This document shows, in pieces, positions 10,401 to 17,987 of a stretch of 64,000 nucleotides of DNA. The first letter of the stretch is position 1; every line of letters begins with the position of its first letter. The notes beneath the pieces were generated by a model, which was not told the origin of the DNA, searched no databases, and saw only the letters and a program-made list of their open reading frames with translations. A program made the translations under genes and the position numbers. The DNA is from Leishmania donovani (taxonomy: Eukaryota; Euglenozoa; Kinetoplastea; Trypanosomatida; Trypanosomatidae): assembly GCF_000227135.1 (NCBI RefSeq), contig NC_018251.1:523806-587805 (forward strand). The letters run 5' to 3'.

Positions 10401-13400
10401 GCATGCGCCGGCGCGCGTCGCGCTCAATCCTCGGTGCATCCGTGAGTGTGTCGGCCTTGTCGATACCGACCATGCCCAAGGCCAGCGGTGGCGCTACGAA
10501 TGGCACAAAGTTGACGGAAGAGGATGCTGACGCGAAGTCGGATGAGGCACGACAGCACGAGTGGCAGATGCAGCGGCAGCAGACGCCTATCGGCAGCAAC
10601 AGCGTATCCGCGTCTGGCGCTGCCACGGGTGCGGAGCAGCATTACCGTTTCGAGTTCGTGCACGACGAGGAGGCAACGCAGGCGGACGTCTTCGAGGAGA
10701 GCGTGCTGCGCTTTGCCGACGAGGCGCTGCTTGCCCAAAACGTCGCCATCATCTGCTATGGCCCCACAGGCAGCGGCAAGACGTACAGCATGATGGGGAG
10801 CCAAGCCCAGCCACCTTCCGCCGCCCCGGCATCATCCGGCGCCACACCCCTTCGAGCAGGCGGCGGAGCGGGGCACCGCAGCGGGGGCCTCAGCACCTCC
10901 AGCACCCACTCACACCCGCAGCCCGACTCGCGCGGTCACACACCGCACGGCCGCGCGAACGCCGGCGAGACGCAGCGACGGTTCATCGACGAGGCCGCAG
11001 CTGGGCCGTATGGGGGAGGCGTGGAGCGGGATGCACATGCGGTTGAGGACGATGGCGAGGGCAACGGCACCAGCTGGACAAGGCTCGGCTCCAGTTGCCG
11101 GTACGACTACGCCGAGCACACATGCAAAGGGAATGGCGGCTCAGCTGCGACTGCAGTGCGACGCAACCACCAACGCTACCCCCACAGTGGCGGCGGTGGA
11201 GGGCTTCTCTTGGCGACCTCAGCGATGGCGCTCGAATCCGCTGCGATGACCGGGAGCATGGCAGAGATGGGCATCCTTCCACGGCTAGTCCACACCCTGC
11301 TGGAGCGGCGCGGGGAGGCCATCACAATTCGGCGAGACCCCGGCAGGGACGTGGCGGGCCGCAGCACAAACAGCTTGCAGTCGACTTCGCGGCAGAAGAC
11401 AACGGTGAAGCGCGCCGGCGGTCTCTCGCTGATTCTCCGAGATCTCACCTTCTACGGCATCGAGTTGTACATGGACGAACTGTGCGACTTGCTGGACCCC
11501 GGAAAGCGACCGATTCGAGCCGTCAGCGACACAGGCGGCTTGGCAATGCTGTGCCAGCGCATCAACGAGGCCCGGGACTACCGCATCAGAGGCAGTCGTG
11601 GTGGATCCAGCCACAACACCACGCAGACTGCCCGCACCGGCGGCGGAATGGCGATCACGTCCCTGGCCGACCTGCGTCGCGCGTATCGCCTTGCCCACGG
11701 CAACCGCGTCACGGCGCGCCACGCAAAGAATGACACAAGCTCCCGCTCTCACGCCATTTTCCTCCTGCAGCTCGACTTTGACCTGATCGAGTCGACCAAC
11801 ACGCCCCGCGGCGGCGCTGGTGGCGGGATAGCTGCAGCGGGTGACAGAGGTGCCGCAGCGCCGCCGCCCCCGTCGGAGCGTGTGCAGCGCGTGCACTCGT
11901 ATGTTGCCATGGTGGATCTGGCGGGCTGCGAGCGGGTTAAGCAGACCAAGGTCGAGGGGGCCGCGTTGCGTGAGGCGCAGTACATCAACAAATCGCTCTC
12001 CGCCCTCTCATCGGTGGTGCTCTCGCTGCACCACCATAACGCTCATGTGCCATACCGCGACTCTAAGCTGACGCGACTGCTGCGGCCCTGTCTCGAGGGC
12101 GGCCGCGTTCTCACTCTTGTCCATGTCGCACCGTGTTCCAGTACGGAGGCGCTCAACACATTGAAGTTCGCGGACCAGATTCGCCACATCCACATCCCCA
12201 CCCATGCCCTTACCCCGACGTCCTCGAAGCACCGCGAGCTGCTGGACGTGTTTGCTGACCTCATTGACCCGATGCAGGGGCAGTGGGAGGCGCAGGTGCG
12301 GCAAGCACAGCTGCAGCTGGACCGGCTTTGCGCTGACGTACGGTTGTCATACTTCTCGCGCGCCGTCGGTGCCCTCCCGCACCGCACAGCTGCAAGGGTC
12401 TCGTTGGCCAGCGATGTTGTTAGCGAACTCTCAGCGGTGTCCGAGGAGGACGATAGCGTCTCCTTCTCCTCGGGCGACTTGAGCCAAGAGGAAGGCCCGC
12501 AACCGCTGACGGAGGACGCCACGGAGGCGGATAAACGTCGCTTCGCCCTGCGCACGGTGATGCACCGATTCATGGGGCCCATTCACTCACGTCAGCGCAC
12601 AACCATGCGAAACGCTGTGCGAGCGATTCGGCGGCGCGCGGAACAGAAGGTGCTTGCCCACCGTCGACAGATGCAGCAGCAAGTCGATGAGCTGCAGGCG
12701 ACGTTGCAGAAGCTCACCGCGGCGAACGCAAAGTTGGCGAAGGAGAACAGCACCCCGCTGCCGCGAGATCCGCACGCGCTAGAGCTGAGTCGCCGCATCC
12801 GCGAGAGCACCGAGGAGCTCGGGGAGTACGCCAAAGAGCAGGCAGCCCTCATATCTCTCACCACCGCGCTCCGGCAGCGCCTTGCCACGCAGGACGACGT
12901 AGAGGCGGCGGTGGATGAGCAACTACACAAGGTACAGCACCGCACCGCGCAGGCTATGCGAACCCTCTCGGCCGCCGTCGCCGCACACCCACCTGGGGGC
13001 CCACCCGCCGAGTCGGGAACGGCGTTGCCCACGGAGCCTACGCTGCCCGCCGACTCCTCGGCCACGGCCGCGTTGGCGATGAACACGAAGGACGACCCGG
13101 AGCTGCGCGACATCGCACATCAGCAGCTCTCCCTCGCGAAGGAGCTCGCAGCTTTGCGGCTTGAGAAGGCGTGCTTCGAGATCGGGACCGCGCTGTGGGA
13201 GGGTCTGTGGGCTCGCGCCATGCGTAAGGAAATCATCACAGCTATGGAGGTGGAGGTCTTTGAGATGGAGCGCATTCTACTGGATCGGCGTGCGCTGTCA
13301 ATGATGATGTTGATGGCGGGAGATGCCGATGTGGACGGCGAGGCAAACACGGCCGCATTACTCGTGTCACCGCGGTCGGCAGCATACCCTGGAAACCGCC

Positions 13401-16400
13401 TCGGCTCCGTCGAGCGGGACGAACGCGGCATGGGTGTCACCACCGCTGAGCACCAAGTCGCCACGCCACCGATGCATTCAGCACCACATGCGTCGCAGCC
13501 TCGCGTACAGCATCTGTCACCGTCAGTGACCCCACATTCATCACTGAGGGGGCGCCTGGACGGCTACGTGCACAGCGGAGCCGAGCCGGGCGACCGGAGC
13601 AGTGGCGTCGCTACGCCGCAAGGGAGCGCTAACAAGGGTGAGGGAGGCGCGGCAGTGCCGTTCAGTCCTTCACTGCCTCAGCGCTCGCGTCGCGACCGTG
13701 CAGTGGATCTCGCTGCCACAACCACAAGTGACAGGTCTTTAAGCTCCGCAACAGAGTTGTTCAGTGCCATCGCGTCAAGCAGCGAGGGCCTTCGCCTGCG
13801 CAGTGCGCTAGCTGCCGCTGCTGCCCTACCGTCGCCGCCTCCACGCAGAGGGCTTGAGGGGCCTATGCCCAACCCACTGACGGTGCTGGTGGCAGAAGAG
13901 CAACAGAAGCAGCCCCCAAACCACATGGCCTCTGCCTCATCTCCGCCGTTCTCGTGCAAGAGCAGCACTGCCGCAGCTGTGATGGAGGCGCTCATGCCAC
14001 TTTCGCTCGCTGGCTCGTACGAGGAGGAGCAGTCGATGCAGGAGGCATGTCTGCAGCTGATGTTACGAGAGGGCATTCCATGTGAGGTGTGCTGCTTGGG
14101 TGAATCGGCCAGCCAAACTCTTCAGCACTTCATCTTGCCTAGCAGCGCCGATGCGCCCCTAGCAGAGGTGGCTGAGCATGAGGAGCCGACGTCCAATTCG
14201 TCCGCCGCGCCCGCCCGCTACCGCGTCACGGCGGCAGCGGCAGCGGCCCCGGGCGCAACAGAAAAAGGCGGCGACGCCAGCTCGCTATTATCGGGACAAA
14301 GGCACGCTAGTGCAGGTGCCCGGGGCGGGTCGTCATCGGTGCGGCCTTGCGAGCGTCCTGGTGGGCCCAAGGTTCCGTTTTGCACCACTCGTCACGGTCG
14401 TCTGCGACTCGTGCGCATGCCGCGCCGCCCGAGCTGCTATGTTCTCGAATTCGTCTACACCCACCAAGCGCTCCCGATGACGCCTAGACTACGGGCCGCG
14501 ATGCTGGGGAAGCCGGAGGACAAGTTCACGTCGCTACCCGGCAAGACGCATTTGGAGCAGATGGTGGACTCTCTGCCGACGGTGCAAGGCGTCGCAGGTC
14601 GGGGCGGCGGCGGTGGCAGCAGCGGCAGCACCGCCATTCGGCCACAAGGCCCACTGCGCGAGCACCGCCTCTTTGCGATTCCACTGTTTGAGCCCACCCT
14701 TCACCTGCACGTGCACGTGTTGGAGGAGGGCATACCGAACATGACGACGCCGGTGGCGGCGACTGTGGGCCTACCGGGCGGTATCGATGCCCACGAAATC
14801 GCCGGCTCCACCTTCGAAGACCCCAGTGGTCACATTGAACCCGGCATGTCCGCATCCCCTTCATCGTCTCTCCCTGCGTTGTGCGTCGCTCGGCGGTTGG
14901 AGAGTGGGCCGCAGCTCGTGATAGAGGTGCGCGGCGTGCCTCAGGCGGCCTCGACGTGCCGGCCGGTGTTCACTCCAGACTCCAAGAAGTCACCGAAGTC
15001 CAGCCAGCAGCATCAGCAGAAGCCCCACCCGTTCCATAATACGCCTGCCAGGGCAGGCTCGACGGCCAGGCTAGGTCTCCAGACTGGAAAACCTCAGCAC
15101 GCCATCGGCCGCAGTCCTTCTCAACCGTCGACCTCATCTCAGAGAGGGTCAACGCCGTCCGCGTCTCCGGCTCCGACGGGGGCCGGGACGGCAGTCTGGA
15201 GCGGCCTCGTGCTGGGGAAGCGGCTCAGCGGCGGCGGGGAGCTGATGCTACCGTCCTCATGCATCCTATCGAACATGGGCTGCTGCTCACTGGTGCTGCG
15301 CTTTCCTGCTCCCTTCTTTGCCTCCTCCGCGTCGCGGGTGGAGAGAGTGGAGGCGTTGGTCGGGGCTCTCTGCGGCATCCTGCGCCCCTCACTGACAGCG
15401 CCGGAGGTGCGGGCGTCGTCGTCTCTGTCTCCGTCCAAGCGGGTTGTTAGCGTGCGACGGCGCCCCTCCAGCTCTCCTCGGTCCACCTCCGCAGGCGGCG
15501 CGGAGAAGGGCGGTAGCAACGGTGGCGGTCGACAGGTCAGCAGCGGCTCGCGCTTGCCATTGCCGTGCGTACGCGCGCCGCCCGAGCTAGAGGTGGTAAA
15601 CTACGCTCACGTCCCGTACAACATGTTCCTGCCCGCTGCCAGTGCCACTCAGACATCCGAAGTCAGTGCAGCGAACTTGGGAGACGGAGTGGAAGGCGTC
15701 GGCTGCGGGCTCCACACCCCTGGACGTCCATGTGTGCCGCCTGGTCACGGGGCTGCGCCAACCTCGACCTCCTCATCCATTATAAGCAGCGACTCGCTCG
15801 ACGGTCTGGGGGCGATGGGCGGTGGTGTGCTGGGGCACATGTTGCAGAGCAGCTGTAGCCATGCGCATCGACGCCACTCCGCTACCGTCATGCCACCCGA
15901 CACATGTCTGCCGCAGCACACCACCACGTTGAACGGTGCGCTGAAGCCTTTCCGGGGTAATTCACGATCGTCCTCCCCAGCAGCGCCTTTGATGGACCAT
16001 CAGAGCAGTGCGACGCTGCAGGTGCAGTTTTACTGGATACCGACGCCGCTCAACATCGAGCCACCCCGTCGGGACGCGGGCCGGAAGAGCAGCGGCGGCA
16101 CCGGCTGCAGCAGCGATAACGACGGCAACGGCGAGGATAGGGCGGCGAGGTGGCGTGAGGTAAGCGCGGAGCGACGCAGCATTGGCAACAGTCACTTTTA
16201 CCGCGCCAACGCACTTACCTCAACCGCCGCGGACACCGCCGCTGCGGCAGCCGAGGCCGGGATGGATCACCTCGTGCGACTGCAGGTGCAGACCGCGCTT
16301 TCCATTCTTGCTCAGCTGTCCTACGTCTTCGTTGATGGTCGCCCTCTCGCCAATGCTGCGGACGACGGTGAAGGCGCTGCCGCCTCATCCCTGGGATCGA

Positions 16401-17302
16401 CGCTGACAGAGAGCTTCGGTGCGCACGACGTGCGGCGGTCATTGGTGATCGAGCGAGGTGGCCGTCCACGGAGCCGGCCAGAGGTGGACGCCGCAGGTTT
16501 CCGTGACGCCGTCGCCGTCGCTTCCCTTCTGAGGCAGATCGACACGTACCGCCATCGAATCCGTCGCCTCTTCCGTCAGCAGCTGTACGACGCCGAGGAC
16601 ATCATTGGCGATGACATGGCGCCACCCGCGCCGCAGCCGTGGCTCACTGGCGAGCTTGGACGCGGCGCCTACCTTCGTGAAGTGCAGGGTGAGGTGAAGC
16701 GCACAATCGGGCTTCCGGCGTCGACCGTCTTCGGCTGCGCTGGCGGTGGTGCGGCGCCGCCGCTGATGATGTCCCCTGGCCGACACCCAAGATGTGACGA
16801 CCGCGGCATGCATGCAGCGCTGCTAGAGCCCGAGAGTGGTGACGCAGCGCCCGACACGCAGGTAACAGTCACCGAGGCGCGCGAGGCTTGTGCGACAAGG
16901 GTACCGTGGACTGTGTGGCAGTGGGCCTATCGCTGGTCTCGGTTGAATCGGCTGTTGCGCGGGGACTCGGTCAGCTGCCTGGGCAGCGGCGGTGCTCACG
17001 ACACGGGCCGTCCTTCTGTTAGTCAGGCAGAGGCGGCTGCCGCGTGGCTGCCTCTCGCGGCTGGCAACAGCGGCAGTGCAGCGTCACCGACTGTGACTTC
17101 ATCTCTCCTCGCGTCCTGCTCCATGGTTGCCCTACCGACCTTGGCCACCGCCTCCTCGAGCTCCGACGAGGGGTTCGTGATGGGGGGCGACTGGCTCACA
17201 GAGGCGAAGCTCGCGGCGCGTTCAAAGCGGGTGTGGCTGCCGCAAGTGCTCGCCACGACGGTCCCATCCTACTTGGAGAACTGCGCCTCTGCGGGTCTGT
17301 AG
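7478..17302 (+). CDS. Giant kinesin motor protein with interrupted motor domain
   Basis: 3274 aa from the first in-frame ATG. An ATP-driven microtubule motor. Motor landmarks in order: beta-1 VVHVRIRP (606-613), P-loop GPTGSGKT (1095-1102; K1101), a beta-strand like FYGIELYMDELCDLL, switch I NDTSSRSH (1418-1425), switch II DLAGCE (1480-1485; usually DLAGSE) and PYRDSKLTRLL. A canonical motor is about 350 residues; here low-complexity inserts spread it over about 970, with roughly 480 residues between beta-1 and the P-loop and about 140 after it. All nucleotide-contact motifs are intact, so it should be an active ATPase. Residues 1-600 are Ser/Thr/Pro/Ala-rich. After the motor, a charged heptad-like region (about 1700-1850) suggests coiled coil, followed by a very long low-complexity tail. 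Family assignment inside the kinesins is not possible by eye. Confidence 0.93.
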   Translation: MKRSTTVLQPVPANSQQVSEAMSRRRVATSSNRSISLDGATSAPTAVKANTNTAAGASPPMPSRRFGGLADSSNGSPSPARPDFSSFLTPRTSSAPAPKTTAASPPFPPQQQWPHDAAQSPRPSPSASGTPSRETPSRRRTQHIPVLSRGTPPRTATVAAVTTASLSGSPRYEDAHDPRQVQRLTAVSISPMRNLISKPALPATPSSAIPPTDNFGGRQAASEAVDAAAQPTSFAATSESTALASAAAWDRAKKSAAAKPSAKAASRHVGGAPPTLIPTKVSQIRLLSTREVTVANKPCTAETADAMLRAQHTSASTRARSPFLRFQVSEATLPLTFCTASRKSSVWSSDHMNRSAVLGASGATLAPSVTSPRPTWLENVDEEDTTLTGENTPVSATTSLTYPPAGGSSTALRSAAPVKSTPRTTAASTTTATAPEPAAVKSSKRRSDVKPTLFSAAAAADAKSERLSLTQGSTSQVKKSRDVTRSATNAAPSPAHSSPPQTPHKPTAVAVGAQLHTPKISSSASKTARSTPTRAVASPSRHPDVLRGGPLRRATSTAGMPAPPAAAAAAAPVVPSAPCHATGAHSQRAATILSQTLSAVRPMAPVVHVRIRPVLPSIGESGNNRHVYFLDHENVMVTRTRPGISVANASLSMPPSSLVEFTATRRSGINVQVVPSLQLSNLDWRTLGSSYSARGAAAARNGGAAAAVGRGGGNAPASLTDAPRTAAMTTASPACLCGGDLALLRAPVPAESPMASKTSPAAAGAAVPGDTDGGTIDGVFSNTSPSLESLQPLSFPPPILAMHHNRTISWTSQGSEEHSPSSRLSCGSPSTSVSPQQLGMGLAGGGTEACMNLGTFASASRTRPWLTTFKSFTEDETPSAFTTPRELRAGSSSAGVCTSRTSGRDSSGSAARSRRGISASQRRAKGPGIERKPRYGGISLSAVSLATTRRNSAATTTAGVSPRTTATTSAPSPTSMRRRASRSILGASVSVSALSIPTMPKASGGATNGTKLTEEDADAKSDEARQHEWQMQRQQTPIGSNSVSASGAATGAEQHYRFEFVHDEEATQADVFEESVLRFADEALLAQNVAIICYGPTGSGKTYSMMGSQAQPPSAAPASSGATPLRAGGGAGHRSGGLSTSSTHSHPQPDSRGHTPHGRANAGETQRRFIDEAAAGPYGGGVERDAHAVEDDGEGNGTSWTRLGSSCRYDYAEHTCKGNGGSAATAVRRNHQRYPHSGGGGGLLLATSAMALESAAMTGSMAEMGILPRLVHTLLERRGEAITIRRDPGRDVAGRSTNSLQSTSRQKTTVKRAGGLSLILRDLTFYGIELYMDELCDLLDPGKRPIRAVSDTGGLAMLCQRINEARDYRIRGSRGGSSHNTTQTARTGGGMAITSLADLRRAYRLAHGNRVTARHAKNDTSSRSHAIFLLQLDFDLIESTNTPRGGAGGGIAAAGDRGAAAPPPPSERVQRVHSYVAMVDLAGCERVKQTKVEGAALREAQYINKSLSALSSVVLSLHHHNAHVPYRDSKLTRLLRPCLEGGRVLTLVHVAPCSSTEALNTLKFADQIRHIHIPTHALTPTSSKHRELLDVFADLIDPMQGQWEAQVRQAQLQLDRLCADVRLSYFSRAVGALPHRTAARVSLASDVVSELSAVSEEDDSVSFSSGDLSQEEGPQPLTEDATEADKRRFALRTVMHRFMGPIHSRQRTTMRNAVRAIRRRAEQKVLAHRRQMQQQVDELQATLQKLTAANAKLAKENSTPLPRDPHALELSRRIRESTEELGEYAKEQAALISLTTALRQRLATQDDVEAAVDEQLHKVQHRTAQAMRTLSAAVAAHPPGGPPAESGTALPTEPTLPADSSATAALAMNTKDDPELRDIAHQQLSLAKELAALRLEKACFEIGTALWEGLWARAMRKEIITAMEVEVFEMERILLDRRALSMMMLMAGDADVDGEANTAALLVSPRSAAYPGNRLGSVERDERGMGVTTAEHQVATPPMHSAPHASQPRVQHLSPSVTPHSSLRGRLDGYVHSGAEPGDRSSGVATPQGSANKGEGGAAVPFSPSLPQRSRRDRAVDLAATTTSDRSLSSATELFSAIASSSEGLRLRSALAAAAALPSPPPRRGLEGPMPNPLTVLVAEEQQKQPPNHMASASSPPFSCKSSTAAAVMEALMPLSLAGSYEEEQSMQEACLQLMLREGIPCEVCCLGESASQTLQHFILPSSADAPLAEVAEHEEPTSNSSAAPARYRVTAAAAAAPGATEKGGDASSLLSGQRHASAGARGGSSSVRPCERPGGPKVPFCTTRHGRLRLVRMPRRPSCYVLEFVYTHQALPMTPRLRAAMLGKPEDKFTSLPGKTHLEQMVDSLPTVQGVAGRGGGGGSSGSTAIRPQGPLREHRLFAIPLFEPTLHLHVHVLEEGIPNMTTPVAATVGLPGGIDAHEIAGSTFEDPSGHIEPGMSASPSSSLPALCVARRLESGPQLVIEVRGVPQAASTCRPVFTPDSKKSPKSSQQHQQKPHPFHNTPARAGSTARLGLQTGKPQHAIGRSPSQPSTSSQRGSTPSASPAPTGAGTAVWSGLVLGKRLSGGGELMLPSSCILSNMGCCSLVLRFPAPFFASSASRVERVEALVGALCGILRPSLTAPEVRASSSLSPSKRVVSVRRRPSSSPRSTSAGGAEKGGSNGGGRQVSSGSRLPLPCVRAPPELEVVNYAHVPYNMFLPAASATQTSEVSAANLGDGVEGVGCGLHTPGRPCVPPGHGAAPTSTSSSIISSDSLDGLGAMGGGVLGHMLQSSCSHAHRRHSATVMPPDTCLPQHTTTLNGALKPFRGNSRSSSPAAPLMDHQSSATLQVQFYWIPTPLNIEPPRRDAGRKSSGGTGCSSDNDGNGEDRAARWREVSAERRSIGNSHFYRANALTSTAADTAAAAAEAGMDHLVRLQVQTALSILAQLSYVFVDGRPLANAADDGEGAAASSLGSTLTESFGAHDVRRSLVIERGGRPRSRPEVDAAGFRDAVAVASLLRQIDTYRHRIRRLFRQQLYDAEDIIGDDMAPPAPQPWLTGELGRGAYLREVQGEVKRTIGLPASTVFGCAGGGAAPPLMMSPGRHPRCDDRGMHAALLEPESGDAAPDTQVTVTEAREACATRVPWTVWQWAYRWSRLNRLLRGDSVSCLGSGGAHDTGRPSVSQAEAAAAWLPLAAGNSGSAASPTVTSSLLASCSMVALPTLATASSSSDEGFVMGGDWLTEAKLAARSKRVWLPQVLATTVPSYLENCASAGL

Positions 17303-17987
17303 GCGAGGGCCGCGGCGGGGAGACTTCTGTGGGGCGAGAGGAGAGGGGTCTGCAGTTGCTGTGTGCCATACGTGTGTGTGTGTGTGTGTGTCTGTGATGA
17401 TCTGTTCTATGTTAGTGTGGATTCCAGTCATCTTCTCGGAGGGGTGTCGGTGTAGACCGGAGCAGCGACACACGACCTTTCAGCGCGCGCCCGCGTGCTT
17501 CTTTTCTGTCCGTCGCCTTCCTTCTCGTAGGGTGCGTGTACGTCTATGTACGCCTGCGTGCGTGCGTGTGTTTTGTGCATCATCCTCGACGCCGACACGG
17601 GATTCGTTGCCGACGCCGTCATCCCTCTGTCTTTTGGGTAACTCCACGACATCCCTTTCTGCACTCTTCGTAGCGAGCACACACACTGCACAAGAGAGGG
17701 CGCAGGGGGACAGGGACGGCGATCATCCTTCCTGACACACTCTCCTGCCTCTACTGAACACGTCACTCCGCGCTCCTTCTCGCCTTCCTGTCGTTTTCTG
17801 ACCTCTGTCACCTTTAACTGCTTTCACGCGCACGCACGCACTGGTGCCCGCACCCCCGTGCACGAGCGAAGCGATCGCACGACGCGCACATGGCGAACTC
17901 GCGCTCTCGCTCTCCCTCTGTCTTTCTGTGATCCTCTTGCCCGGGCTTCCTTCTCCGGCTCCGCAAGTGCGTTGTAGAGGTGGTACT
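17303..17987 (+). other. Intergenic spacer with GT microsatellite
   Basis: About 0.7 kb. It contains the kinesin 3' UTR, a GT run at 17372-17390, and a pyrimidine-rich acceptor region just before the next start. No gene is seen. Confidence 0.6.
17911..17967 (+). promoter_or_regulatory. Candidate spliced-leader acceptor for the 17988 gene
   Basis: A dense C/T tract from 17911 runs into CGCAAG, with AG at 17966-17967. It lies 20 nt before ATG 17988 and so supports that ATG rather than an upstream non-ATG extension of the frame. Confidence 0.45.
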
